Of a stretch of 64,000 bases of DNA, positions 9,034 to 19,984 are shown one piece after another. Below the pieces are notes generated by a model. The model was not told where the DNA came from and did no database searches. It saw only the letters and a program-made list of their open reading frames with translations. Location: NCBI GenBank assembly GCA_937863995.1, contig CALMIK010000045.1, positions 62,001 through 126,000 on the forward strand, read 5' to 3'. The stretch is from an uncultured Chelatococcus sp. Lineage in GTDB: Bacteria > Pseudomonadota > Alphaproteobacteria > Rhizobiales > Beijerinckiaceae. Positions within the stretch are counted from its first letter, which is position 1. Every line of letters starts with the position of its first letter. Position numbers and translations under genes: made by a program.

Positions 9034-9627
9034 CTATCGGTCGCCGAATAATATTTTACTGCGATCTACTTGCACGCCGATTTTTTTGCTATCCGTTATC
9101 ACGGCATTTTCGAGGCTTTTGATACTTGCACAGATCTCTTCATTGCCTGAAAGCGCATCGGATATTTTACCATTTATGCTTCCCAGATTCCAGGAGGCGG
9201 AAGACGCTTCTTCGTATGCGGCGCGCACGACCCAGTAACCCTTGCCCCTATAATCGCGGCTGGCTTGTATGGCCATCTGCAGCGGCGCCAACTCGGCAAG
9301 GCGGCTCTGCGCGGCCTCAAGCCGTTGGACGGCGGATTGTCTTTCAGCACACCATTTATGTATGCTGGGGGCATCAGCACCTTCGCCTTCTATTGCCCTG
9401 GATAGCTGTTCACATTTTACCGACAGAAGCGCTGTCGCCTCGTCGATAATGACGGATATAAGCTTTTTATCCAGTGCGACGCCCCCACTCAACTGCACTT
9501 TCCGCCGGTCGAAAAACTCCTTTACATCGCCGACCCGCTTGTGGATTGCATCGCGTGAGTTATCAGCCAGACTTTCATTTTCCCAGCGATTAGGCGGAAT
9601 GTATCGATTCACGTCGACATTTGCCAT
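9034..9627 (-). CDS. Orphan helical protein inserted between ccmB and ccmC
   Basis: The 197-residue protein starts at ATG 9627 with AGGTGAG upstream. The longer frame from 9675 lacks a ribosome binding site. No family is recognised. The sequence is polar and almost wholly helical by eye, with coiled-coil-like stretches (VQRLEAAQSRLAELAPLQMAIQ; ICASIKSLENAVI), no signal peptide and no membrane segment. GC content and codon choice are clearly lower than in the flanking ccm genes, and it sits inside a normally contiguous ccmB-ccmC pair, which suggests recent acquisition. The upstream region is AT-rich with poly-A/T tracts. Confidence 0.65.
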   Translation of the reverse strand: MANVDVNRYIPPNRWENESLADNSRDAIHKRVGDVKEFFDRRKVQLSGGVALDKKLISVIIDEATALLSVKCEQLSRAIEGEGADAPSIHKWCAERQSAVQRLEAAQSRLAELAPLQMAIQASRDYRGKGYWVVRAAYEEASSASWNLGSINGKISDALSGNEEICASIKSLENAVITDSKKIGVQVDRSKILFGDR

Positions 9628-9787
9628 GACAACACTCACCTGGACTTTTATCGCTAGAATGCATTCAGTCGGCACAATTCATAAAAACATCTATCAAAAA
9701 AAGCATTAAACGCACGATAAGTTGCGAAATCGATTCATCGTGGCTTATTTTATTTTCCTGATACAAACCCTGTCACGCACTTAATCA

Positions 9788-9804
9788 TGCCTTATATTAA
9801 GGCA
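9788..9804. promoter_or_regulatory. 17-bp perfect palindrome
   Basis: TGCCTTA-TAT-TAAGGCA is a perfect inverted repeat between the ccmB stop (9843) and the orphan gene at 9034-9627. It could be an operator for the orphan gene or a remnant at an insertion boundary. There is no U-run, so it is not an obvious terminator. Confidence 0.4.
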
Positions 9805-9842
9805 CACCCTCACCAATTCGTCAACGACGCGCGATGGCCGCG

Positions 9843-10508
9843 TCATCCTTCCGCCCTGAGCGCCGCGGCCGCTGCCACTGCCCCCACCACAATGGCGAAC
9901 AGGCTGATCGCGCACAGGATCAGGAACGGCGACAGGAACGGCACCGTGCCGCCCAATGCCGCCTGCGCGGCGGAAACGCCAAAGATGAGGCTCGGCACCA
10001 TCAGCGGCATCACCAGAATGGACAGGATCAGCCCGCCGCGCCGCAGCCGCGCCGTCAGCGCCGCGCCCACCATGCCGATGAAGGTCAGCGCGGGCGTGCC
10101 GACCAGAAGCGTCGCCGCCACCGCCAGCATGGCCTCGGGCGTGAGCGCCAGCAGCAGGCCGAACAGCGGCGCGAAAAGGGCGAGAGGGAGGCCCGTCGCC
10201 AGCCAGTGCGCGATCCCCTTGGCGACGACTCCAAGCTCCAGCGGCAGCTCGCCCGCGAGGATGATGTCGAGCGAACCGTCCTCCTCATCGGCCTGGAACA
10301 GCCGGTCGAGGCCGATGAGCGTGGCAAGCACCGCCGCGAGCCACAGGATGGCCGGGCCGATGCGCGACAGCAGGTTGAGGTCCGGCCCGATAGCGAAGGG
10401 AATGAGCGTCACCAGCATCAGGAAGAACACCAGCGGCAGCCCGCCCGCGCCGCCGATGCGGCCCGCGATCGCGAGATCGCGCCGGACGATGGCCAGGAAC
10501 GCGCCCAT
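9843..10508 (-). CDS. ccmB: Haem exporter protein CcmB
   Basis: Membrane subunit of the CcmAB ATPase, which drives release of haem-loaded CcmE during cytochrome c maturation. The 221-residue protein has six hydrophobic segments and typical CcmB patterns (MGAFLAIVRRDLAIAGR at the N-terminus, DRLFQADEEDGSLD, GIAHWLATGLPLAL). Its ATG overlaps the ccmA stop by one base (TGATG), so the two are coupled. Confidence 0.93.
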   Translation of the reverse strand: MGAFLAIVRRDLAIAGRIGGAGGLPLVFFLMLVTLIPFAIGPDLNLLSRIGPAILWLAAVLATLIGLDRLFQADEEDGSLDIILAGELPLELGVVAKGIAHWLATGLPLALFAPLFGLLLALTPEAMLAVAATLLVGTPALTFIGMVGAALTARLRRGGLILSILVMPLMVPSLIFGVSAAQAALGGTVPFLSPFLILCAISLFAIVVGAVAAAAALRAEG

Positions 10509-11197
10509 CACCACGCCTCCCCGTCGTCCTCGTCGCTGTCCGGATGGGAACCGGTTTGCGCCGGCGGCTCGATGGCCAGCACGTCCTCGCCGTCGAGCCC
10601 AAGCGGCTGGTGAGTCGCCGCGACGATCATGCCGCCCCGGGCGAGATGTTCCCGCATCAGCCGCGTCAGCAGCGCGGCCGACGCAGCGTCGAGCGCCGAT
10701 GTCGGCTCGTCGAGAAGCCATATCGGTCGGAATGCGACAAAAAGTCGCGCCAACGCCACCCGCCGCCGCTGTCCGGCCGAGAGATACGCAACCGGCAGAT
10801 CGACGAGATGCGCGACGTCGAGCTTTTCCAGCGCCGCAACCGGGGATTGCCCCTCTCCGCCCAACATCTTTTCCGCGAAGGCGAGGTTTTCGCGCGCGGT
10901 GAGCATGCCCTTGAGGCCCTCGCGGTGGCCGACGAAGTTGATCGTCTCGGAGAGCGTCCGCTCGCCCGCGCCCTTGAGCGTAACCGTGCCGGCGGCGGGC
11001 TTCAGGCGCCCGCGCAGGATGGTGAGCAGGCTGGACTTGCCCGCGCCATTCGCCCCCGTGACGACGAGCGCCCGCCCGCCGCGCAGCGAAAAGCCGAGGC
11101 CCGAGAAGAGCAGCCGCCCGGAGCGGCGGCAAGCGAGACCTGTGGCGGTGAGTTCCAGGGACGTGCCGGCGTAGGCGGGAGAGAAGTCGCGGGACAA
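10508..11197 (-). CDS. ccmA: Cytochrome c biogenesis ATPase CcmA
   Basis: ATP-binding subunit of the CcmAB complex. The 229-residue protein has Walker A GANGAGKSS (48-56), the signature LSAGQRRRVALARL, Walker B IWLLDEPTSALD and the switch region ATHQP. The start is TTG 11197; no in-frame ATG or GTG lies before the conserved domain, and the upstream GGAG is slightly far. A short acidic tail follows the ABC fold. It is divergent from acnA. Confidence 0.93.
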   Translation of the reverse strand: MSRDFSPAYAGTSLELTATGLACRRSGRLLFSGLGFSLRGGRALVVTGANGAGKSSLLTILRGRLKPAAGTVTLKGAGERTLSETINFVGHREGLKGMLTARENLAFAEKMLGGEGQSPVAALEKLDVAHLVDLPVAYLSAGQRRRVALARLFVAFRPIWLLDEPTSALDAASAALLTRLMREHLARGGMIVAATHQPLGLDGEDVLAIEPPAQTGSHPDSDEDDGEAW

Positions 11198-11429
11198 AAT
11201 TGGAATAATTCCTCTCCGGATGATTGCGCCGGGGCTTATAGCACTTTAGAACCACTATCAACGGTCTAGCGCGCCGATATGAAAGCGACTATATAGCATT
11301 CAGGCTGCGCCGCGCGCGTGACGCGCGGGGACCTGGGCACTCCCGGGGCGGCGCGCGCTTTCGGCGCTTCCAGGCTTTGACATTCGTGCATCAGGCATTC
11401 GTGTCCCACATCCCCGCAAGGATCACGCG

Positions 11430-14132
<2,703 letters not shown>

Positions 14133-14174
14133 CGCGCACGGCGTGCGCGCCGTCACGCATTTGTAAAACAACGG

Positions 14175-14202
14175 GCGCCGGCGCTTGGATAAGCGCCGGC
14201 GC
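14175..14202 (+). terminator. Hairpin after acnA (12-bp perfect stem)
   Basis: GCGCCGGCGCTT and AAGCGCCGGCGC flank a GGAT tetraloop, 43 nt past the acnA stop. There is no U-run, so termination may be inefficient or Rho-assisted, or the stem may protect the mRNA 3' end. Confidence 0.6.
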
Positions 14203-14309
14203 TCATGTATAGGGAAACATCCCGCATCGATGCGCCCGGAGTAAGCCGGCGCAAGCCTTTGTATTTGCCGCGTTCCAGGGCGCGCGGCCGCAGAATCAGG
14301 AGTACCGCG

Positions 14310-14588
14310 ATGGCATCCACATTCGAGACCGTCGCCGACATCATCGCCGAAACGTCGGATATCCCGCGCGACCAGATCACGCCGGAAAGCCACGCCATCG
14401 ACGACCTCGGCGTTGACTCGCTCGCCTTCCTCGACATCGCCTTCGCCATCGACAAGGCGTTCGGCATCAAGCTGCCGCTGGAGCAGTGGACGCAGGAAGT
14501 CAACGAGGGCAAGGTTCCGGCCGAGCAGTATTTCGTGCTCAAGAACCTCGCCACCCGCATCGACGAGCTCGTCGCCGCCAAGGCTTGA
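14310..14588 (+). CDS. acpXL: Acyl carrier protein AcpXL (very-long-chain fatty acid type)
   Basis: Specialised ACP that carries the 27-hydroxyoctacosanoic-type chain destined for lipid A. The 92-residue length and sequence fit AcpXL rather than the housekeeping [17 protein letters not shown] at the N-terminus, phosphopantetheine site Ser37 in GVDSLAFLD, and the characteristic [22 protein letters not shown] tail. TCAGGAGTACCGCG precedes ATG 14310. It heads the acyl-chain cluster that continues to 19575, separated from fabZ by a 207-nt spacer containing a large inverted repeat. Confidence 0.93.
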   Translation: MASTFETVADIIAETSDIPRDQITPESHAIDDLGVDSLAFLDIAFAIDKAFGIKLPLEQWTQEVNEGKVPAEQYFVLKNLATRIDELVAAKA

Positions 14589-14710
14589 CGAGGGAGCCCG
14601 ACGCGGCATCCGGCCTCGCAGCCCGCTGCTTGCGCCCGTGATTTCGCTGGCGGGTCGCCGGGCCGTATCGCCGGGTCGAGACCTGCCCTCTTGACTCAAG
14701 CAACCGACTG

Positions 14711-14747
14711 CGCTGCATGATGCTGTCCCCGATAGTTTCATGCAGCG
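14711..14747. repeat. Inverted repeat between acpXL and fabZ (10-bp arms)
   Basis: CGCTGCATGA and TCATGCAGCG are perfect complements around a 17-nt loop, 49 nt before the fabZ start. In the mRNA this would form a stem between the highly expressed acpXL message and the enzyme genes. It may act as a processing or stabilising element, or as a partial attenuator, lowering downstream expression relative to the carrier protein. Confidence 0.5.
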
Positions 14748-14795
14748 TCCGTTTGCCGTCCGCCACACGGCGGGCCGCAAGGTAAAGTGCCATCC

Positions 14796-15257
14796 ATGCG
14801 CCTCGAATACTTCCAGATGATCGACCGTGTCGCTGCCTTCGACGAGGCGGGCGAGCGGCTCGAAGCTCACTCCACCGTGCCGCTGGAGAGCCCGGTGTTC
14901 GAGGGACATTTTCCCGGCCACCCGCTGATGCCCGGCGTGTTGCTGACGGAAACCATGGCGCAGGCGTCGGGCTATCTCATCCTCGGCCTGCTGCGGTTCA
15001 CCCACATGCCGTTTCTCGCCAGCGTCGAGAAGGCGAAGTTCCGTTCCTTCGTCGGCCCCGGCGCGCCGCTCGTCATCACCGTCTCGCGCATCCACGAGGG
15101 CTCGGGCTACGCGGTGACGCGCGCCCGGATCGCCAGCGACGGCAAGACGATCTGCGATGCGGAACTGATGTTCCGGCTGCTGCCCTTCCCCGATGGTCTC
15201 TCCGCCCGCATGCGGGAGCAGGCAGCCGCCATCGGCCTCGTTGCGGAGAACGTCTGA
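14796..15257 (+). CDS. fabZXL: FabZ-like 3-hydroxyacyl-ACP dehydratase of the AcpXL cluster
   Basis: Hot-dog-fold dehydratase for the elongation cycle on AcpXL. The 153-residue protein has the catalytic motif EGHFPGHPLMPGVLLTETMAQ (His38, Glu52). The N-terminus MRLEYFQMIDRV matches the version found in rhizobial acpXL clusters. I chose ATG 14796; GTG 14787 three codons upstream is closer to AAGG and is also possible. The following KAS gene begins one base after the stop. Confidence 0.88.
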   Translation: MRLEYFQMIDRVAAFDEAGERLEAHSTVPLESPVFEGHFPGHPLMPGVLLTETMAQASGYLILGLLRFTHMPFLASVEKAKFRSFVGPGAPLVITVSRIHEGSGYAVTRARIASDGKTICDAELMFRLLPFPDGLSARMREQAAAIGLVAENV

Positions 15258-15258
15258 C

Positions 15259-16455
15259 ATGGCAAACGGCCCCGTGCACGATCACGCCCGCCCAAGCGAG
15301 CGGGACGTCTGGATCACCGGCATCGGCATCGTCTCCAACCTCGGCGAGGGACGGCCGGCGCATCTGGCCGCGCTCGACGGCGACAGCGCCTCGCAGGTCG
15401 ACACCGACACGTTCGCGCCCTACCCCGTTCATCCGGCCGTGCCGCTGGAGTGGGGAAAGCAGATCCCCAAGAAGGCCGACCAGCGCCAGATGGAGAACTG
15501 GCAGAAGCTCGGCGTCTATGCCGCCGGCCTCGCGCTCGACGACGCGGGCCTCGCGCGCGACAACCCGCTGCGCCAGGACATGCACATGATCGTGTCTGCC
15601 GGCGGGGGCGAGCGCGATTACGCCGTCGACGGGCAGATCCTTTCCGGCATCGCCGGGGCGGAAAACCCCGACGCCTTCCTCAACGAACGGTTGATGAGCG
15701 ATCTGCGGCCGACGCTGTTCCTCGCCCAGCTCTCGAACCTGCTCGCCGGCAACATCGCCATCGTCCACGGAGTCACGGGCGCCTCGCGCACCTTCATGGG
15801 CGAGGAGCAGGCGGGTGTGGACGCCGTGCGCGTGGCGCACGCGCGCATTTCCGCCGGACAGGGCGACATCTTCCTCGTCGGCGGCGCCTATAACGCCGAG
15901 CGGCCGGACGCCCTGCTGATCTACGAACTCGGCGGTTACCTGTGGACGGAGCATTACGCCTCCGTGTGGGACCGGCCCGGCGAGGGCGGCGGCTTCATCC
16001 TCGGCAGCGGCGCTGCCTTCCTGGTTCTCGAGGCGCGCGAACACGCACTGGCGCGCGGCGCCACGCCACTTTCCGTGCTGCGCACCGTGGCGTCCAGCCA
16101 GCCCCGCCGGCATCCGGGCTCGGTGGGCAGCTCGGTGGAAAAGCTGTGGTCCGAGGGTGCAAAAGGCTTCCGCGGCATCGGCGGTGCCGTGTTCTCGGGC
16201 GCGACCGGCATCGCCGGCATCACCGAGGAGGAGCGCGGCTCGCTGACGAAGCTCGTGCCGCAGATCCCCGTGCACGCCACCGGCGACCTGTTCGGCAACA
16301 CGCTGGAGGCGCAATTCCCGCTCGGCCTCGCGCTCGCCACCACGGCGCTGGAGGCGGGCCGCCTGCATCAGGCCGTCGTCACCAGCGTCGGTCACAAGCG
16401 CGGCGAGGGCGTCGCCCTTCTCGAGGCGGTGCCAAACGGAGGCAGGGCAGTATGA
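15259..16455 (+). CDS. fabF2XL: Catalytically dead beta-ketoacyl-ACP synthase paralogue (chain-length-factor-like)
   Basis: The 398-residue thiolase-fold protein has KAS architecture (ITGIGIVSNLG start, GGGFILGSGAAFLVLE core), but the whole sequence contains no cysteine. The nucleophile region reads GVTGASRTFMGEEQAG instead of TACSSG. The two catalytic histidine motifs (NAHGT and VGHT) are also absent, replaced by SGATGIAGIT and DLFGNTLEAQ. By analogy with KS-beta/CLF subunits it probably pairs with the next, complete KAS to set chain length. Its stop overlaps the next ATG (ATGA), which supports equimolar synthesis. Rhizobial acpXL clusters also carry two fabF genes. Confidence 0.85.
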   Translation: MANGPVHDHARPSERDVWITGIGIVSNLGEGRPAHLAALDGDSASQVDTDTFAPYPVHPAVPLEWGKQIPKKADQRQMENWQKLGVYAAGLALDDAGLARDNPLRQDMHMIVSAGGGERDYAVDGQILSGIAGAENPDAFLNERLMSDLRPTLFLAQLSNLLAGNIAIVHGVTGASRTFMGEEQAGVDAVRVAHARISAGQGDIFLVGGAYNAERPDALLIYELGGYLWTEHYASVWDRPGEGGGFILGSGAAFLVLEAREHALARGATPLSVLRTVASSQPRRHPGSVGSSVEKLWSEGAKGFRGIGGAVFSGATGIAGITEEERGSLTKLVPQIPVHATGDLFGNTLEAQFPLGLALATTALEAGRLHQAVVTSVGHKRGEGVALLEAVPNGGRAV

Positions 16456-17765
16456 CGACCACAGCATCTCCCACGCTCGACAGATTTGGCCGCCCGCTGG
16501 TCGCGATCACCGGCGCCGGCATCGTGACGTCGCTTGGCCGGGGCAAGGCCGACAACTGGGCAGCGCTCACCGAGGGGCGCTCGGGCGTCCACGGCATCAC
16601 GCGCTTCGACACATCGAACCTGCGCACCACGATCGCCGCCACCGTCGATTTCCTGCCTGACGCGCTTTCGAGCGCTCCGGTGTTGTCGGAGCGGCTTGCG
16701 GTGCTCGCCGCGGAGGAAGCCATCGGCCAGGCCGGTATCGGCTCCCTGCCCGCGAACGGCGCGGCGGGTGTTTTTCCGGGCGCGCTTTTCCTCGCGGTCC
16801 CGCCGGTCGAAATGGAATGGCCGCAGCGCATCGCGCTGGCGCGCGCCTCAGGCAGGACGGAGGCCGTGTCCTACGCCGACCTGCTGCGTGCAGCTGCCTC
16901 CGGCGCCTTCACCGAGTGGCACGACCTCTTCCTTTTCGGCACCGTCGCCGACCGTCTCGCGGACCGCTTCGGCGTGTCCGGTTCCCCCATCTCGCTGTCG
17001 ACCGCCTGCTCCTCCGGCGCCACGGCGATCCAGCTCGGGGTGGAAGCGATCCGGCGCGGCGAGACGCAGGCCGCGCTCGCCATCGGCACGGACGGGTCGG
17101 TGCATGTCGAGGCGCTGGTGCGCTTTTCGCTGCTTTCGGCGCTGTCCACCAATAACGCCGAGCCGGAGCGCGCCTCGCGTCCGTTCTCGAAGAACCGCGA
17201 CGGCTTCGTCATGGGCGAAGGCGCGGGCGCGCTGGTGCTGGAGAACTACGACGCGGCCGTGGCGCGCGGCGCGGCCATACTGGGCTTCGTCGCCGGTTGC
17301 GGCGAGCACGGCGACGGCTTCCACCGCACCCGCACCAGCCCCGACGGCGCGCCGGCGATCGCGGCGATCCGCCAGGCCATCGACGACGCCGGCCTGACGC
17401 CCGACGACATCGACTATGTCAACGCCCACGGCACCAGCACGCCCGAGAACGACAAGATGGAGGCGATGGCCTGCGCCGCCGTGTTCGGCGAACGCGTGAG
17501 TCAGGTGCCGATTTCGTCCAACAAGTCCATGGTCGGCCACACGCTGAGCGCGGCGGGCGCGGTGGAGGCTGTGTTCTCGCTGCTGACGCTGCTCAACGGC
17601 CGCCTGCCGCCGACCATCAACTACGAGGTGCCCGATCCCGCCATCGCGCTCGACGTGGTGCCCAACACGGCGCGCGACGCCGCCGTCACGCGGGTGCTGT
17701 CGAACTCCTTCGGCTTCGGCGGCCAGAACACCTGCCTCGTTCTCGCATCGGAGCCTTCCGCATGA
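16452..17765 (+). CDS. fabF1XL: Active beta-ketoacyl-ACP synthase II of the AcpXL cluster
   Basis: Condensing enzyme that extends the acyl chain on AcpXL by decarboxylating malonyl-ACP. The 437-residue protein has the complete triad: Cys186 in STACSSG, His326 in NAHGTST and His363 in VGHTLSAAG. The gatekeeper-type C-terminal SNSFGFGGQN is also present. It overlaps the cysteine-free KAS upstream and the SDR reductase downstream by 4 nt each, forming a tightly coupled trio. Confidence 0.93.
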   Translation: MTTTASPTLDRFGRPLVAITGAGIVTSLGRGKADNWAALTEGRSGVHGITRFDTSNLRTTIAATVDFLPDALSSAPVLSERLAVLAAEEAIGQAGIGSLPANGAAGVFPGALFLAVPPVEMEWPQRIALARASGRTEAVSYADLLRAAASGAFTEWHDLFLFGTVADRLADRFGVSGSPISLSTACSSGATAIQLGVEAIRRGETQAALAIGTDGSVHVEALVRFSLLSALSTNNAEPERASRPFSKNRDGFVMGEGAGALVLENYDAAVARGAAILGFVAGCGEHGDGFHRTRTSPDGAPAIAAIRQAIDDAGLTPDDIDYVNAHGTSTPENDKMEAMACAAVFGERVSQVPISSNKSMVGHTLSAAGAVEAVFSLLTLLNGRLPPTINYEVPDPAIALDVVPNTARDAAVTRVLSNSFGFGGQNTCLVLASEPSA

Positions 17766-18532
17766 GCCCGGCAACCGCGAGCGGCGATGCGCGCAAGCGC
17801 GTTCTCGTCACCGGCGGCGCGAAAGGCCTTGGCGCTGCCATCGTCGAGACGCTGGTCAACCAGGGCTTTGACGTCGACTTCACCTACCGCTCCTCGGGAG
17901 AGGCCGCCGTGGCGTTGGCCGCGAGCCTGTCGGAAACGGGCGCGAGTGTGCGGGCATTCGCCCTTGATCTCGCCGACCGCCCTGCCCTCGACGCCTTCTG
18001 CGAGACGGTGGCGGACGAGACCTATTTCGGCTTCATCCACAACGCCGGCCAGTCCTACGACACCCTCACCGCCGTGATGGCGCAGGACAACGCCGAAGCC
18101 GTGATGCAGGTCAATTTCTGGTCGTTCACCCAGCTCGTGAAAGCGCTTGTGCGACCGATGATCCGCGCCCGCGCGGGCCGCATCGTCGCTATCGGCTCGG
18201 TCGCGGCGCTGCAGGGCAACCCCGGCAACGGCGCCTACGCGGCGTCGAAAGGCGCGCTGCTCAGCTATCTGCGCACGCTCACCGTCGAGACGGCAAAGCG
18301 CGGCATAACCGCCAATTACATCGCACCCGGCTTCATCGACACCGAGATGCTGGCGCCATACGCCGCCCACCGCGCCAACATGGAGAAGCAGATCCCGGCC
18401 GGACGCTTCGCGCGTGTCGATGAAGTGGCCGGCCTTGCCGCCTTCCTGCTGTCGGATCCTGCCGCCTATATCACCGGCGCGGTACTACCGGTCGACGGCG
18501 GTCTCACCGCCCAGATCGGCATTCACCGCTGA
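17762..18532 (+). CDS. SDR-family 3-oxoacyl-ACP reductase
   Basis: NADPH-dependent short-chain dehydrogenase, presumably reducing the 3-oxoacyl-AcpXL made by the KAS pair. The 256-residue protein has the cofactor motif TGGAKGLG (17-24), HNAG at 93-96, and the catalytic Ser146, Tyr159 and Lys163 (IGSVAA; GAYAASK). The ATG overlaps the KAS stop by 4 nt. A dedicated reductase between fabF1 and the alcohol dehydrogenase is an addition to the classic six-gene rhizobial arrangement. Confidence 0.9.
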   Translation: MSPATASGDARKRVLVTGGAKGLGAAIVETLVNQGFDVDFTYRSSGEAAVALAASLSETGASVRAFALDLADRPALDAFCETVADETYFGFIHNAGQSYDTLTAVMAQDNAEAVMQVNFWSFTQLVKALVRPMIRARAGRIVAIGSVAALQGNPGNGAYAASKGALLSYLRTLTVETAKRGITANYIAPGFIDTEMLAPYAAHRANMEKQIPAGRFARVDEVAGLAAFLLSDPAAYITGAVLPVDGGLTAQIGIHR

Positions 18533-18552
18533 CATTTGTTGAGGAATATTCC

Positions 18553-19575
18553 ATGCGTGCCCTGCAGCTTTTCGGTGATCGCGACCTGCGTATCGTGGAT
18601 GTCGCGGCTCCCCCGCAGCCCGGTCCGGGCGAGGTGCAGGTCCGCATCCGCGCAGTCGGCCTCAACCACATCGACGTGTGGGGCTATCGCGGCATGGCCT
18701 TCGCCAAGCGCAAGCTGCCGCTGACGGTGGGCGCGGAGGCCGCCGGCGAGATCACCGCCGTGGGCGACGGCGTGGAGGGCCTCAAGGCCGGCGACGGGGT
18801 GGCGCTCTACGGCGCCAAGACGTGCGGCGAATGCCGCGCCTGCCGCGAAGGCCGCGACAACCTGTGCGAGAACGTCGCCGGCATCATGGGTTTTCACGTC
18901 GACGGCTTCACCTGCGAGCTGGTCAACATGCAGGCGCGCCTCGTGGTCAAGATGCCCGACGGCGTGAGCTTCGAGGACGCTGCCTGCGCCCCCATCGCGT
19001 TCGGCACGGTGCAGCACATGCTGTTCGACAACGCGAAGCTCGAACCCGGTGAAACCGTGCTGGTGCACGCCGGCGGCTCGGGCATCGGCACCGCCGCCAT
19101 CCGCATGGCCAAGGCCATCGGCTGCACGGTCATCACCACCGTGGGCGACGATGAAAAAGGCGAGAAGGCGCGTGCGCTCGGCGCCGACCACGTCATCAAC
19201 TACCGCACCGACCGCTTCGAGGGCGTGGTGCGCAAGCTCACGGCGCGCAAGGGCGTCGATGTGGTGTTCGAGCACGTGGGCGCCGATACGTGGAACGGCT
19301 CGCTGCTCTGCCTCAAGCGCGGCGGGCGGCTCGTCACCTGCGGCTCGACCTCGGGCGTATCGACGACGATGAACCTGATGCAGCTCTTCCAGCAGCAGTA
19401 CAAGATATTCGGCTCGTTCGGCTGCAACCTTCGCAATATCCGCGAATCTCTAGACAAGATGGCGGCGGGCATCAAGCCTGTTATCGACACGGTTTACACG
19501 CTCGACAATTTCCACGATGGCCTCGATCGCCTCGAAGGGCGCAAGGTTTTCGGCAAGATTATTGTCACCGTCTGA
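18553..19575 (+). CDS. adh2XL: Zinc-type alcohol dehydrogenase / quinone reductase (Adh2XL-like)
   Basis: A 340-residue MDR-family protein. The catalytic domain has GAEAAGEITAVG and structural zinc cysteines in KTCGECRACREGRDNLC; the Rossmann fold has HAGGSGIGTAAIRMAK. Family position suggests it acts on the omega-1 oxidised or enoyl intermediates of the very-long acyl chain, but the substrate has not been established from sequence. GAGGAATATTCC precedes ATG 18553. It closes the acyl cluster; the acyltransferase gene usually found next (lpxXL) is not here. Confidence 0.87.
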   Translation: MRALQLFGDRDLRIVDVAAPPQPGPGEVQVRIRAVGLNHIDVWGYRGMAFAKRKLPLTVGAEAAGEITAVGDGVEGLKAGDGVALYGAKTCGECRACREGRDNLCENVAGIMGFHVDGFTCELVNMQARLVVKMPDGVSFEDAACAPIAFGTVQHMLFDNAKLEPGETVLVHAGGSGIGTAAIRMAKAIGCTVITTVGDDEKGEKARALGADHVINYRTDRFEGVVRKLTARKGVDVVFEHVGADTWNGSLLCLKRGGRLVTCGSTSGVSTTMNLMQLFQQQYKIFGSFGCNLRNIRESLDKMAAGIKPVIDTVYTLDNFHDGLDRLEGRKVFGKIIVTV

Positions 19576-19663
19576 GAAGCGCGTGCGGCCCATTTCCCGA
19601 TTGTCGTCCGTTCCGAACCGTGCCAACATGTCATGGTGGAAGGTTGCTTCGGGAGATGCTCAT

Positions 19664-19981
19664 ATGACCCCGCTTACCCGGTTCCTCGCGCTGCATGCGC
19701 TGATCGGCTTCGGTATCGCCGGCCTTTTCGCCGCGATGCTTTTCGGGCTCGATGTCGCCGGCCTTCGCAGCCTGGTCGTCCAGTCATCGGTGGGATGGGT
19801 GGCCGCCTCCGCGCTGACGTTCCTGCTCTGCCTTACCTTCGGCAGTGTCCAGATGGGCATCGCGATCATGCAGCTCGAATCGAACGACACGCAGCGCGGC
19901 TCACGGCGGCGCGCCCTTCCCGGCTTCTTCGGTCCCACGCCGCAGCCGGTTCCGGTCCGCGTCCGCCAGCGCTCGCGCTGA
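19664..19981 (+). CDS. Small membrane protein, unknown function
   Basis: The 105-residue frame from ATG 19664 has GGGAGATGCTCAT just upstream. It has two hydrophobic segments (about 8-30 FLALHALIGFGIAGLFAAMLFGL and 39-63 SVGWVAASALTFLLCLTFGSVQMGIAIM) and a basic, proline-containing tail. I do not recognise a named family. It follows the AcpXL cluster on the same strand after 88 nt and converges on the DUF6314-like gene 3 nt away. A role in envelope biology is possible but rests only on position. Confidence 0.7.
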   Translation: MTPLTRFLALHALIGFGIAGLFAAMLFGLDVAGLRSLVVQSSVGWVAASALTFLLCLTFGSVQMGIAIMQLESNDTQRGSRRRALPGFFGPTPQPVPVRVRQRSR

Positions 19982-19984
19982 AGT

